A stretch of DNA of 34,798 bases from positions 1-34,798 of the forward strand of contig SCMT01000040.1 of the NCBI GenBank assembly GCA_005502915.1, given 5' to 3'. The first letter of the stretch is position 1; every line of letters starts with the position of its first letter. The notes under the pieces were generated by a model, which was not told the DNA's origin, did not search any database, and saw nothing but the letters and a program-made list of their open reading frames with translations. Below, in pieces: positions 7,044 through 16,298 of this stretch. The translations under genes were made by a program, and so were the position numbers. This DNA comes from Lysobacteraceae bacterium 2PB. Lineage in GTDB: Bacteria; Pseudomonadota; Gammaproteobacteria; Xanthomonadales; Xanthomonadaceae.

Positions 7044-9092
7044 ATGAAACACGTTCCGACCACCCTGGGGCTCGCCCTGGCCCTCGCCCTCAGCCTCACC
7101 GCACCGGTCGCGCTTGCCGCCGACGGCAAGCCGCAGCTCGGCAGCTTCGGCGTCGACCTCGCCAATCGCGACACCTCGGTGAAGCCGGGCGACGACTTCG
7201 ACCGCTACGCCAACGGCGCCTGGTTCGACGGCTACACCCTGAAGGACTACGAGACCCGCTACGGCTCGTTCAACGCCCTCGCCGACCGCGCCGAAGAGCA
7301 GACCCGCGCGATCGTCGAGGAGCTGCTGGCGCGCAAGGATCTGGTGCCGGGCAGCAACGAACAGAAAGTGCGCGATCTCTACGCCAGCTACATGGACAAG
7401 GCCGCGCGCGACGCCGCCGGGATCAAGCCGCTGCTGCCGACCCTCCAGCGCATCGAGCGCATCGACTCGATCGCCAAGCTCACCGCCGTGTTCGGCAACG
7501 CGGCCATGGACGGCACGTCCAGCCCGATCGGCGCCGGCATCACCCTCGACCGCAAGGATCCCGATCGCTACCTCGTCTCGATCGGCGTCGGCGGCCTGGG
7601 CCTGCCCGACAAGGATTTCTACCTCAACCAGGAGCCGCGCTTCGTCCAGATCCGCGCCGCCTACCTCGACCACGTGCAGAAGATGCTCGGCTTCGCCGGC
7701 GTGAAGGACGCGAAGGCGCGTGCCGAGGCGATCATCGCGCTGGAAACCGAACTCGCGAAGCAGATGTGGGATCGCGCCCAGCTGCGCGACCGCGACAAGA
7801 CCTACAACCTGCGCACCTTCGCGCAGCTGGGCCAGGAATTCGCCGGCTACGACTGGGCCGCGCACTTCGCCGCGCAGGGCATCGCGCGCCCGCCGGCGGA
7901 AGTCAACATCAGCACGCCCAGCGCGATCACGCCGATCATCGGCATCATCGGCAAGACCCCGCTGAACGTCTGGCGCGACTACCTGACCTTCCACGCCGTG
8001 CGCAACCACGCGCCGGTGCTGAGCACCGAGATCGACGAGGCCGCCTTCGCCTTCACCGGCATGGTCCTGCAGGGCCAGAAGGCGCAGCGCGAACCGTGGA
8101 AGCGCGGCATCGCGCAGCTCAACGGCATCGGCGACGCGGTCGGCCAGATCTACGTCGCCCGCCACTTCAAGCCCGAAGCCAAGGCGGCGATGGACACCCT
8201 GGTGGAGAACCTGCGCAAGGCGCTGCGCATCAACATCCAGAACCTCGACTGGATGGGCGAAGCGACCAAGGCCGAGGCCTACCGCAAGCTGGAAACCTTC
8301 AACCCGAAGATCGGCTACACGAAGAAGTGGCGCGACTATTCCACCGTCACCATCGTGCCCGACGACCTGATGGCCAACGTGCTGTCCGTGCGCCGCTACG
8401 CGATCAACGACCAGCTGCGCCGCCTCGGCACCAAGCCGGACCGCGACGAATGGTTCATGACCCCGCAGACGGTGAACGCGTACTACAACGCCTCGTTCAA
8501 CGAGATCGTGTTCCCGGCCGGCATCCTGCAGCCGCCGTTCTTCGACCTCAACGCCGATCCGGCGGTGAACTACGGCGCCATCGGCGGCGTGATCGGCCAC
8601 GAGATGGGCCACGGCTTCGACGACCAGGGCTCGAAGTCGGACTACGCGGGCATCCAGCGCAACTGGTGGACCGACGAGGACCGCGCGCGCTTCGAGGCCC
8701 GTACCAAGGCCCTGGTCGCCCAGTACAACACCTACTGCCCGCTGCCGAACCAGTGCGTCAACGGCCAGCTCGCCCTGGGCGAGAACATCGGCGACCTCGG
8801 CGGCCTGTCGATGGCCTACACGGCCTACCGCCTGAGCCTCAACGGCAAGGAAGCGCCGGTGATCGACGGCCTGACCGGCGACCAGCGCTTCTTCCTGGCC
8901 TGGGCGCAGGTGTGGAAGTCCAAGTACCGCGACGAGGCGATGCTCAACCAGCTCAAGGTCGGCCCGCACTCGCCGCCGCGCTACCGCGTGAACGGCCCGC
9001 TGCGCAACCTCGACGAGTGGTACCGCGCCTTCGACGTGAAGCCGGGCGACAAGCTCTACCTGCCGCCGGAACAGCGCGTGCGCATCTGGTAA
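7044..9092 (+). CDS. M13 family zinc metallopeptidase (PepO/neprilysin-like)
   Basis: This is a secreted endopeptidase of 682 residues. A Sec signal peptide (residues 1-25, a Leu/Ala-rich core ending ALAA) is followed by the helical M13 N-domain (SVKPGDDFDRYANGAWFDGY, about 47-66) and the catalytic domain. The zinc site is complete: HEMGH at 519-523 and GENIGDLGG with Glu580 as third ligand and Asp584. The VNAYYNASFNEIVFPAGILQ segment, which binds substrate backbone in this family, is also present. M13 enzymes cut oligopeptides; the location here should be the periplasm or outside the cell. A convincing terminator lies 28 bases downstream. The gene appears monocistronic. Confidence 0.95.
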   Translation: MKHVPTTLGLALALALSLTAPVALAADGKPQLGSFGVDLANRDTSVKPGDDFDRYANGAWFDGYTLKDYETRYGSFNALADRAEEQTRAIVEELLARKDLVPGSNEQKVRDLYASYMDKAARDAAGIKPLLPTLQRIERIDSIAKLTAVFGNAAMDGTSSPIGAGITLDRKDPDRYLVSIGVGGLGLPDKDFYLNQEPRFVQIRAAYLDHVQKMLGFAGVKDAKARAEAIIALETELAKQMWDRAQLRDRDKTYNLRTFAQLGQEFAGYDWAAHFAAQGIARPPAEVNISTPSAITPIIGIIGKTPLNVWRDYLTFHAVRNHAPVLSTEIDEAAFAFTGMVLQGQKAQREPWKRGIAQLNGIGDAVGQIYVARHFKPEAKAAMDTLVENLRKALRINIQNLDWMGEATKAEAYRKLETFNPKIGYTKKWRDYSTVTIVPDDLMANVLSVRRYAINDQLRRLGTKPDRDEWFMTPQTVNAYYNASFNEIVFPAGILQPPFFDLNADPAVNYGAIGGVIGHEMGHGFDDQGSKSDYAGIQRNWWTDEDRARFEARTKALVAQYNTYCPLPNQCVNGQLALGENIGDLGGLSMAYTAYRLSLNGKEAPVIDGLTGDQRFFLAWAQVWKSKYRDEAMLNQLKVGPHSPPRYRVNGPLRNLDEWYRAFDVKPGDKLYLPPEQRVRIW

Positions 9093-9120
9093 GACGACGG
9101 ATTCCGTCCGCTGCATGCAC

Positions 9121-9150
9121 AACGGCCGCCCCTCGGGGCGGCCGTTTTCG
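9121..9150 (+). terminator. Rho-independent terminator after the M13 peptidase
   Basis: AACGGCCGCCCC (9121-9132) pairs perfectly with GGGGCGGCCGTT (9135-9146) around a TC loop, followed by TTCGTT. It lies between the plus-strand peptidase and the convergent minus-strand gene ending at 9199. The A/T flanks would let it work in both directions. Confidence 0.85.
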
Positions 9151-9198
9151 TTGCGGATACCAAGCCGGACAGATTGCCCGGCCGTCGCTCCGGGCGCT

Positions 9199-9477
9199 TC
9201 AGGCCCCCAGCAGGGTGTTCGCCACCATCGCCGCGTGCTGCGCCTTCATGGTTTCGTTCAACTGCTGGTGCGCCAACGCCTTGTTGTTCCACAGCGCATG
9301 CCAGGTCTCGCGAAGGTGTGCGTCGTCCCGCTGCAGGGCGAAGCTGGCGAGGGCGCTGTCGTAGTAGGTGAGCGCGCCCCGCGCATTGCCCTGCATCAGG
9401 CAGTCGTTGCCGTGGGCCAGGCGCTCGCGCAGGAAATCCAGCGCATCGCATCCGCCATTGTGTTCCGGCTGCCCCAT
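9199..9477 (-). CDS. Small helical TPR-like hypothetical protein
   Basis: The 92-residue protein reads as a pair of helical hairpins. The segment LAHGNDCLMQGNARGALTYYDSALASF (about residues 20-46) follows the TPR pattern of a short helix, a G-N-x-x-x-A-x-x-Y turn and a helix with a terminal Ala/Phe. The segment TWHALWNNKALAHQQLN reads as the next repeat. This suggests a protein-protein interaction role, but there is no recognised family. A purine-rich ribosome-binding stretch, GAGGGGTGGGGA, lies directly upstream of the ATG at 9477. It sits downstream of the subtilase gene on the same strand but beyond that gene's terminator, so it probably has its own promoter. Confidence 0.65.
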   Translation of the reverse strand: MGQPEHNGGCDALDFLRERLAHGNDCLMQGNARGALTYYDSALASFALQRDDAHLRETWHALWNNKALAHQQLNETMKAQHAAMVANTLLGA

Positions 9478-9570
9478 TCCCCACCCCTCGATTGCAAGAC
9501 GTCCATCACAACGAAAATGAGAAACAGATCAGGACATCTTGTCCGGCCCGGATCGCCATGCCGGACAGAA

Positions 9571-9604
9571 GGCAAAAAGAAAGGGCCCGGCGAACCGGGC
9601 CCTT
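9571..9604 (-). terminator. Rho-independent terminator of the subtilase gene
   Basis: On the minus strand, AAGGGCCCGG (9604-9595) pairs perfectly with CCGGGCCCTT (9590-9581) around a four-base loop. TCTTTTTG follows at 9580-9573. It starts about 30 bases after the subtilase stop codon. Confidence 0.9.
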
Positions 9605-9634
9605 CGGGGGTTGCAGGGGACGATGTTCCCCGGA

Positions 9635-12600
9635 TTACGGCGTGACCGTCACGTTCAAGGGCATCGCCAGGCTCGGCAGGATCGGGTCGTTGGTCGTGAT
9701 GCACACATTGCCGGCGTAGCTGCCCGGGGCCAGACCCGTGCCGTAGACCACCGTCATGGCCTGCACGCTCGTGCCACGCGCCAGGGAGCCCGAGGCAGCG
9801 TAGGTACCGCTGATCCAAGGCGCGCCACAGGGCACGTTGCCGACGATGCGCATGGTCAGACCCGGGAAGCTCGGGTTGGCCACCCAGTTGCCGGTGCCGT
9901 TGGTAGCGACGGTGAGCGAGGCGAAACCGTTGTTGCCCGACGCGGTGTTGGAACCATACCAGGCGAAACGGTTGGCGAAGGTGCCACGGGTGTTGATCAC
10001 CAGCCAGTAGCGACCAGGCGGCAGGTTCACGTTCTGGCCCGCAGCCACCAGGTTCAGCTGGATGTCGCTGCTGCCCACGGTGGTGACGCCCGGACCGGTC
10101 GGCGTGGTGGTATAGGTCCACAGCGCTGCGGCCGGGTTGGTCTGGGGGTTGCCTGCCGGGAGTCCAGCTGCATCCGGATAGATGCTGAAGGTGAGGTTGG
10201 TGGCCGCCGAGGTGAGCACCGTGCCGCTGACGACGAAACCTTGCGAGGACAGTGCCGTGATCTGCGTGTTCTGCGTGATCACGAAGTCATCCGCAGCGTA
10301 CTGGCCTTGGCTGCCTGCAGTCGCCGGATCCGTATAGGTCGTGCTGCGGAAGCCGCTGGCCACGCCCTGGCTGGTCGCATCGACCAGGCGCTGTGCGCCG
10401 GTGCCGCTGTTGACGAAGTTGTAGGTCAGGGTGGAACCGCCCGTGTTGCTCACCGGGAAGTACACCGAACCCACCGCGTTCGTCGCCAGCGACATGGACA
10501 GACTGGCCGGCAGGGTCGCGACCGGCGGCTGCACGGCCACACCCACCGGCAGGCGCAGCACCGGTGCGGTGCCGATGGCCGGGGTCAGCACCACGTTGCC
10601 GAAGGCCGTCGAGCCATTGGCCGGCAGGGTCGCACCATAGATCGTGAACTTCACGCGCAGCGTGCCGTTGGCGGGCACGGTGATGATCGGCGAGACCGCG
10701 CCGCTGACGCCCTGCAGCTGGACGCGCCAGCTGGTGGACACCGCGTTGGGGTTGCGGAACGTGCGGTAGAACACGCAGGTCGGGAAGCAGCTGCGGTTGT
10801 ACAGGTTCGGCTGGTTGAGCGTGGTCGGATCACCACCGATGGCCGGGTTGGCGGCCTGGTAGTTGGCCAGGGTCTCATCCAGCACGAGGCCGGCGTTGAT
10901 CGCGCGATCCACCTGCACGCGACCGCTGCCGCGCGCGAACGGATTGGCGAGGGTGACCTGGTCTTCGAGGTAGACCGTCTGGTTCGCGGTCATCGCCAGC
11001 GCCGACTTGATCTCCGGCGGCGTCCAGGTCGGACGGGCCTGACGGACCAGGGCGGCGGCACCGGCCTGGTGCGGCGAAGCCATCGAGGTGCCGCTGAGCA
11101 GGCCGACGAGGTTCTCCGAACCGGTGAGTGCCGTTCCGGCGGTCACCGCGAGGACGTCGACGCCCGGTGCCGTGATGTCCGGCTTCAGGATGTTGAACGT
11201 GCCGGCCGGGCCGCGCGAGCTGAACGCCGCCAGCGCATCGGGCGTGTTCGGCAGCGGGATCGCCGGGTAGGAGATCTGCGCGGTCGTCGTGGTCGGATTG
11301 GCCTGGCCGAAGTTGCGCAGGGCGTCGCCCTCGGCCTGGGTCACGCTGAACACCGGCACGGTGGTGCCCGGCACCGACGGCAGGATCACGCCGGCGGCGT
11401 TGTTCGCGATGATCACCGCAACCGCACCGGCGGCCGAGGCATTGTTGACCTTGATCGCGAACGAGCAGGTGCCGCGGCGGATCACCGCGATGCCGCCGGC
11501 GAAGGTGTTGGCCGGATAGGCCGCGCAACCGTCGCTGGCGGTGTTGATGCCGGCGCTGATGTACAGCGGCGTTGTGCCGGGGATGGTCGCCGAGAAATCG
11601 ACGCCACCGGAGCCCTGGTTGACGATGATCGGCGCCAGGTTGGCCGGCACCGGGGCCGGACCGGTCACCGACATGGCGATGCCGAAGCCGGCGCGACCAT
11701 GCTGGGCGGCGGCGGTCGAGCTGACCCACGGCTCGTGGTGGCCCATGGTGTTCGGGCCCGGGCCGCTGTTGCCGGCGGACGCGGCGACGAAGATGCCGGC
11801 GTCGACGGCGCCGAGGAAGGCCAGCGAGGTGGCTTCGGTCCACGGCGAGGAACCGCCGCTGATCGAGTAATTCAGGACGTCGACGATACCGTCGGCGACG
11901 GCCTGGTTGACCGCAGCCGTGGTCGAGGTGTTGCCGCAGAGGCCACGACCGGTGGAGATCTGGGTATAGCAGACGTCGTAGGCGATGATGTTGGCGTGCG
12001 GGGCGACACCGGAGATGCGGATCGTGTTGCCGGAGAACACCGCATCGCGCGTGTTGCCGGCGACGGTCGAAGCGACGTGGCTGCCGTGCGAGTTGGTGTC
12101 GCCGAAGCCAGGCTCTTCGCGGATGTCCGCGTTGCCGCAGGCGTTTTCGGGCGCGCCGCAGATGAAGTCGTAGCCGCCGATCAGCTTGTCGTTGCATCGG
12201 CCTTCGTCGACGCCGCCGGGGGCGCAGGTGCCGAGGTAGTTGCCGCTGCCGAGCGGGTTGCTGTGCGCATAGCCGTCGACCGGGCCGACCGCCGAGAACG
12301 ACGGGCTGCCGAAGTTGATGCCGGAGTCGATGATGCCGACCACCACGCCTTCGCCCCTGTACGGGCCGGGCGCGCCGGGATTGGTGCCGTTCCATACCGC
12401 AGGCGCGCCGATGAGTGCGGGACCGGTGTCGGTGTCTAGCTCGTACTCGCGATAGGGTTCGACCAGGCGGACGTCCGACATCAGGCGCATCGAGCGCGCT
12501 TCGGCTTCGCTCAGTTCGACCACCATGCCGTTCAGCGCATGCTGCATGGTCAGGCGGGGCGTGACGTCGCGGCCGACCATCATCGACATGCGCGTTTCCA

Positions 12601-12997
12601 TCTGCGCCTGGCGGGTTTCGAGGTAATCGACGTAGCGCTCGGAGTTCGTGCCTTCGACGTCGAGGCGCAGCGCGCCCTGCTCGTCACGCACGCGTTCCGG
12701 CTGCGGCAGCCCGGGCAGCGTGCCCTTGTAGCTGGCCAGCGCGGGCTCGCGGAACACCACGATGTACCGCCCGCGCTGTTCCTCCATGACGTTGCCGGCG
12801 GAGGCGGATGCGGTGCCGCCGCTGCCCTGATTGATGGCACCGACAGTGTCGCCCTGGCCCTTGATCGCGGTCGCGGCGGAACCGCCCGCGTCGTCGGTCG
12901 TGAACTGTGCGCCGTTCGGATAGAGATACGCTGCGGTCGCGACCGCGATCAGTGAGAGTGCGCCTGCGGCTGCGCCCCACTTCTTCATACGTGACAT
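9635..12997 (-). CDS. Secreted S8 family serine protease (subtilase) with propeptide, PA insert and long C-terminal domain
   Basis: This is an exported subtilisin-like protease of about 1120 residues. The start at 12997 (MSRMKKWG) gives a classic basic then hydrophobic signal sequence (residues 4-25) and has GGGGAA upstream; the frame is open to 13066 without such support. An I9-type propeptide follows (about 65-180, beginning RYIVVFREPALASYK). The catalytic triad is complete: Asp224 in VVGIIDSGI, His304 in SHGSHVAS and Ser638 in LSGTSMASPH. A PA domain is inserted between His and Ser (about 485-535, GGIAVIRRGTCSFAIKVNNA). The roughly 380-residue C-terminal region is Thr/Ser/Gly/Ala-rich and beta-like, with CITTNDP near the end, and may be an adhesion or secretion domain. 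Such enzymes are common extracellular proteases in Lysobacter-like bacteria. The natural substrate is unknown. Confidence 0.93.
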   Translation of the reverse strand: MSRMKKWGAAAGALSLIAVATAAYLYPNGAQFTTDDAGGSAATAIKGQGDTVGAINQGSGGTASASAGNVMEEQRGRYIVVFREPALASYKGTLPGLPQPERVRDEQGALRLDVEGTNSERYVDYLETRQAQMETRMSMMVGRDVTPRLTMQHALNGMVVELSEAEARSMRLMSDVRLVEPYREYELDTDTGPALIGAPAVWNGTNPGAPGPYRGEGVVVGIIDSGINFGSPSFSAVGPVDGYAHSNPLGSGNYLGTCAPGGVDEGRCNDKLIGGYDFICGAPENACGNADIREEPGFGDTNSHGSHVASTVAGNTRDAVFSGNTIRISGVAPHANIIAYDVCYTQISTGRGLCGNTSTTAAVNQAVADGIVDVLNYSISGGSSPWTEATSLAFLGAVDAGIFVAASAGNSGPGPNTMGHHEPWVSSTAAAQHGRAGFGIAMSVTGPAPVPANLAPIIVNQGSGGVDFSATIPGTTPLYISAGINTASDGCAAYPANTFAGGIAVIRRGTCSFAIKVNNASAAGAVAVIIANNAAGVILPSVPGTTVPVFSVTQAEGDALRNFGQANPTTTTAQISYPAIPLPNTPDALAAFSSRGPAGTFNILKPDITAPGVDVLAVTAGTALTGSENLVGLLSGTSMASPHQAGAAALVRQARPTWTPPEIKSALAMTANQTVYLEDQVTLANPFARGSGRVQVDRAINAGLVLDETLANYQAANPAIGGDPTTLNQPNLYNRSCFPTCVFYRTFRNPNAVSTSWRVQLQGVSGAVSPIITVPANGTLRVKFTIYGATLPANGSTAFGNVVLTPAIGTAPVLRLPVGVAVQPPVATLPASLSMSLATNAVGSVYFPVSNTGGSTLTYNFVNSGTGAQRLVDATSQGVASGFRSTTYTDPATAGSQGQYAADDFVITQNTQITALSSQGFVVSGTVLTSAATNLTFSIYPDAAGLPAGNPQTNPAAALWTYTTTPTGPGVTTVGSSDIQLNLVAAGQNVNLPPGRYWLVINTRGTFANRFAWYGSNTASGNNGFASLTVATNGTGNWVANPSFPGLTMRIVGNVPCGAPWISGTYAASGSLARGTSVQAMTVVYGTGLAPGSYAGNVCITTNDPILPSLAMPLNVTVTP

Positions 12998-13353
12998 GTT
13001 CGATGTTCCCCGGATTGAGTGGCGTATGTGGCGCGCCCGGGGATACCACACACCGGGCGGGTCCATGAAGCCGGAGCCGCCGCGGATGCGGCGACGCCCC
13101 CTGTTTCACGCCCGCGATGCGGACGCTTGGCCGATTCTATACGGCGCCATGGAAAGAATTGTGTATTTCCACGACCCGCGCACGTTTTTTTTCTGCAGCC
13201 AGGCTTGATGCTGCGCCGCACAAATAACGATGCGTCATGGATTCGGCAAATATCCGCAACAGGGAGTTCGGGATCGCAGACACGGGGACTTCCATGCGAC
13301 GCCGGGCGCGGTCACGACCGAACAGCCCGGGCATCACGGACCCTGCTGAACGG
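12998..13353. other. 356-bp intergenic region between ispG and the subtilase gene
   Basis: No convincing gene is visible. The central part (about 13130-13260) is richer in A/T than its surroundings and probably holds the subtilase promoter, read on the minus strand. It contains an eight-base T run (13184-13191), which is an A tract upstream of the gene on the minus strand. It also contains an inverted repeat GGAAA/TTTCC spanning 13150-13169. A minus-strand TATAGAAT (13141-13134) could serve as a -10 element, but no good -35 hexamer is seen at standard distance. Short open frames here have no ribosome site or family likeness. Confidence 0.5.
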
Positions 13354-14625
13354 TCAGGGGAGGCGCCGACCGTAATTGCGTTCGACGTAATCGTCGATGA
13401 TGCCGAGAAACTCGCGGGCGATGTGTTCGCCACGCAGGGTCACAGCCTTTTCGCCGTCGATGAAGACCGGCGCCGCCGGTGCCTCGCCGGTGCCCGGAAG
13501 CGAGATGCCGATGTTGGCGTGGCGCGATTCGCCCGGCCCGTTGACCACGCAACCCATCACCGCGAGCGTCAGGTTCTCCGCGCCGGGATGGGTGATCTTC
13601 CACTCGGGCATCTTCGACCGGACGTGCTCCTGCACCGACTGCGCGAGCTCCTGGAAGAAAGTGCTGGTGGTGCGGCCGCAGCCGGGGCACGCGGTGACCA
13701 TCGGCGTGAACGCGCGCAGACCCATGGTCTGCAGCAGTTCCTGGGCGACGATCACTTCCTGCGTGCGCGACGCGCCCGGCTCGGGCGTGAGCGAGATGCG
13801 GATGGTGTCGCCGATGCCTTCCTGCAGCAGCACGCCGAGCGCGGCGGCCGAGGCGACGATGCCCTTGCTGCCGATACCCGCTTCAGTGAGTCCGAGATGC
13901 AGGGCGAAGTCGGAACGACGCGCGAGATCGCGATACACCGCGACCAGTTCCTGCACGCCGCTGACCTTCGCGCTGAGCACGATGCGCTCGCGCGCCAGTC
14001 CCAGCTCGACCGCGCGCTCGGCGGAATCGATCGCAGACAGGATCAGTGCCTCGCGCAGCACGCGCCCTGCATCCCAGGGCTCCGCGCGCTGCGCATTCTC
14101 GTCCATCAGCCGCGCGGCCAGGGCCTGGTCGAGCGAGCCCCAGTTGGCGCCGATGCGGACCGGCTTGCCGTAGCGGCAGGCGAACTCGATCAGCTGCGCG
14201 AACTGGGTGTCCTTCTTCTTGCCGAAGCCGACGTTGCCGGGATTGATGCGGTATTTCGCCAGCGCCTCGGCGCACGCCGGCTCATCGGTGAGCAGCTGGT
14301 GCCCGTTGTAGTGGAAGTCGCCGATGATCGGCACCGAGATCCCCATCATCGCCAGCTTGTCGACGATGCGCGGCACCGCCGCCGCCGACTCGGGGTTGTT
14401 GACCGTCACCCGGACCAGCTCCGAGCCCGCGCGCCACAGTTCGGCGATCTGCTTCGTGGTCGCGGCGACGTCGGCGGTGTCCGTGTTGGTCATCGACTGC
14501 ACCACCACGGGCGCCTGGCCGCCGAGGGCGACCTTGCCGACCAGGACCTGGCGGGTGGAACGACGCGGCACGGGGCCGAAGGCGGGGGCCGCGTCGTCGC
14601 GGCAGGGCGGGATCTGTTCGGACAT
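13354..14625 (-). CDS. ispG: 4-hydroxy-3-methylbut-2-en-1-yl diphosphate synthase (flavodoxin)
   Basis: This [4Fe-4S] enzyme of the non-mevalonate isoprenoid pathway (423 residues) converts methylerythritol cyclodiphosphate to HMBPP in the cytosol. The N-terminal TIM barrel shows [31 protein letters not shown] and [10 protein letters not shown]. The cluster ligands are Cys313 and Cys316 in [10 protein letters not shown] and Cys359 in [10 protein letters not shown], with the conserved acidic residue of that same motif. The protein is longer than the E. coli enzyme (about 372) and has the extra residues between barrel and cluster domain that many proteobacterial forms share. The start at 14625 sits 66 bases from a large REP inverted repeat in the divergent region shared with xseA. 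Confidence 0.96.
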   Translation of the reverse strand: MSEQIPPCRDDAAPAFGPVPRRSTRQVLVGKVALGGQAPVVVQSMTNTDTADVAATTKQIAELWRAGSELVRVTVNNPESAAAVPRIVDKLAMMGISVPIIGDFHYNGHQLLTDEPACAEALAKYRINPGNVGFGKKKDTQFAQLIEFACRYGKPVRIGANWGSLDQALAARLMDENAQRAEPWDAGRVLREALILSAIDSAERAVELGLARERIVLSAKVSGVQELVAVYRDLARRSDFALHLGLTEAGIGSKGIVASAAALGVLLQEGIGDTIRISLTPEPGASRTQEVIVAQELLQTMGLRAFTPMVTACPGCGRTTSTFFQELAQSVQEHVRSKMPEWKITHPGAENLTLAVMGCVVNGPGESRHANIGISLPGTGEAPAAPVFIDGEKAVTLRGEHIAREFLGIIDDYVERNYGRRLP

Positions 14626-14691
14626 GCGCGCATTCTAGCGGCGGCCACGCGGGTCGAGGGCGGGATTTGCCCGCAGGCCCTTCGCTTCTTG

Positions 14692-14806
14692 TTCTTGTAG
14701 GAGGGCCTTCAGGCCCGAGCTCTTCCGCTCTTCGGATGCATCCTGAAAAGCTCGGGCCTGAAGGCCCTCCTACAAGAAGCGGTGGAACTCGGGCCTGAAG
14801 GCCCTG
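14692..14806. repeat. REP-like palindromes: perfect 30-bp inverted repeat plus a decayed third copy
   Basis: The left arm at 14692-14721 begins TTCTTGTAGGAGGGCC. It is matched exactly in reverse complement by 14749-14778, with a 27-base spacer. Each arm contains an internal palindrome, GGGCCTtcAGGCCC, headed by GTAG, the conserved tetranucleotide of bacterial REP elements. A third, degenerate copy lies at 14788-14806. The repeat sits between the divergent genes ispG and xseA. Its sequence differs from the REP type that flanks the RAYT gene at 28919, so it represents a second family. Confidence 0.85.
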
Positions 14807-14852
14807 CTGCGAAGCGGCCACCGAGACACATGCCTTCCCGTATCCTGTGCCG

Positions 14853-16220
14853 ATGTTCGATCCCCCCGCTCCGGACGACCGCAAGGCGTTCACGCCGAGC
14901 CAGCTGAACGCGCTGGCCCGGAACCTCCTCGAAGACGCCTTCCCCCTGGTCTGGGTGGAAGGCGAACTGGGCAACCTGTCGCGCCCGTCCTCGGGACACC
15001 TGTATTTCACCTTGAAGGATGAGCGCGCCCAGGTCCGCTGCGCGCTGTTCAAGCCTAAGAGCCAGTGGCTGAAGTTCACCCCCCGCGAGGGCCTGCGCGT
15101 GCTTGCGCGCGGGCGGCTGACCCTCTACGAGGCGCGCGGCGACTACCAGCTGATCCTCGACACCATGGAAGAGGCCGGCGAAGGCGCGCTGCGCCGGGCC
15201 TTCGAGCAGCTCAAGGCGAAGCTGCAGGCGGAAGGCCTGTTCGACCAGGCCCGCAAGCGTGCCCTGCCCGCCCACATCCGCCGGCTCGGCGTGCTGACCT
15301 CGCCCTCCGGCGCAGCCGTGCGCGATGTGCTCAGCGTGCTGCGCCGCCGCTTTCCGCTGCTGGAGGTCGACATCCTTCCCGTGCCGGTACAGGGCGACAC
15401 CGCCGCTGCGCAGATCGTGCGCATGCTGCAGGCCGCCGGCCGCAGCGGCCGCTACGACGCCCTGCTGCTGACCCGCGGCGGCGGCTCGCTGGAAGACCTG
15501 TGGGCGTTCAACGACGAAACGCTGGCCCGCGCCATCGCCGCGTCGCCGGTGCCGGTGGTGTCCGCGGTCGGCCACGAGGTCGATGTCACCCTGGCCGACT
15601 TCGCGGCGGACCTGCGCGCACCGACGCCCTCGGTCGCGGCCGAACTGCTGGTGCCCGACCGCAGCGACCTCGCATCGCGCCTCCGCGCCCAGGCGCGGCG
15701 GCTGCAGGCGAACTGGGACCGCCACCAGCGCCACGCCGCGCAGCGCGCCGACCGCGCCGCACTGCGGTTGCAGGCACAACGTCCGCTCGCGCGCCTCGAC
15801 GTGCTGCGCCAGCGCCAGGAAGCCTCGCTGCGCCGGCTGCAGGCCGCGTGGCAGCGCCAGCAGGCCGCGCGCACGGCGCAGCTGCGACATCACGCCGCCG
15901 TGCTCCGCGCCGCGCGCCCGGAACGGCGGCTCGCGCAATTGCGCGAGCGCCTGCGCGCGCTGTCGGACCGGCCGCGCGCGGCGACCGTACGCCTGCTGCA
16001 GGCGAAGACGATGCAACTGCACGGGCTCGCGCGTTCGCTGGAAGCGGTCAGCCCGCTGGCGACCGTCGCGCGCGGTTACGCGATCCTGCAGCGCGAGGAT
16101 GGCCGGGTCGTGCGCAGCACGCACGACGTGCAGGTGGGCGAGCGACTCGATGCGCGCATCGCGGACGGCGTGCTGCGGGTCCGCGTCGAAGAGGGTCTCG
16201 ATCCGAACGCATCGCGATAG
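14853..16220 (+). CDS. xseA: Exodeoxyribonuclease VII large subunit
   Basis: This subunit (455 residues) provides the DNA-binding and catalytic part of exonuclease VII, which with XseB degrades single-stranded DNA in both directions during repair. The N-terminal OB fold (about 12-105) contains [27 protein letters not shown]. The catalytic domain has [33 protein letters not shown] and [23 protein letters not shown]-type motifs (the last at about 240-262). It is followed by the long Arg/Gln/Ala-rich coiled coil (about 270-400), then [13 protein letters not shown]. The ATG at 14853 is preferred; a GTG two codons upstream (14847) is possible, and neither has a clear Shine-Dalgarno. xseB is not in the window. 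Confidence 0.95.
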   Translation: MFDPPAPDDRKAFTPSQLNALARNLLEDAFPLVWVEGELGNLSRPSSGHLYFTLKDERAQVRCALFKPKSQWLKFTPREGLRVLARGRLTLYEARGDYQLILDTMEEAGEGALRRAFEQLKAKLQAEGLFDQARKRALPAHIRRLGVLTSPSGAAVRDVLSVLRRRFPLLEVDILPVPVQGDTAAAQIVRMLQAAGRSGRYDALLLTRGGGSLEDLWAFNDETLARAIAASPVPVVSAVGHEVDVTLADFAADLRAPTPSVAAELLVPDRSDLASRLRAQARRLQANWDRHQRHAAQRADRAALRLQAQRPLARLDVLRQRQEASLRRLQAAWQRQQAARTAQLRHHAAVLRAARPERRLAQLRERLRALSDRPRAATVRLLQAKTMQLHGLARSLEAVSPLATVARGYAILQREDGRVVRSTHDVQVGERLDARIADGVLRVRVEEGLDPNASR

Positions 16221-16254
16221 GAAACGAAGCACGCATCTCTACGGACGGGCTTTT

Positions 16255-16273
16255 CGTGGAGCGGAGCTCTACA
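16255..16273. repeat. Decayed REP remnant after xseA
   Basis: GTGGAGCGGAGC-type sequence runs directly into TCTACAG. It combines the stem half seen in the 26384 REP with the reverse complement of a TGTAGAG head. It looks like a shortened copy of the REP family found around 26400-29442. It lies between convergent xseA and the alkyltransferase-like gene. Confidence 0.4.
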
Positions 16274-16298
16274 GGGGCGCATCGTGAGACCGGTACGA

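Noticed and set aside
6966-9122. A 718-codon minus-strand frame opposite the M13 peptidase
   Set aside because: It is an antisense shadow; HEMGH and GENIGDLGG are on the plus strand.
9532-9544. Small palindrome GGACATCTTGTCC upstream of the TPR-like gene
   Set aside because: A 5-bp arm is too short to stand alone as an operator call without other copies or a known regulator.
9539-12439. A 966-codon plus-strand frame opposite the subtilase
   Set aside because: It has no family motifs and is dominated by Arg/Gly/Val/Asp. The subtilase triad and signal peptide on the minus strand settle the coding strand.
14692-14806. CRISPR-like repeats
   Set aside because: The copies are inverted rather than direct, only two to three exist, there are no regular spacers and no cas genes are present.
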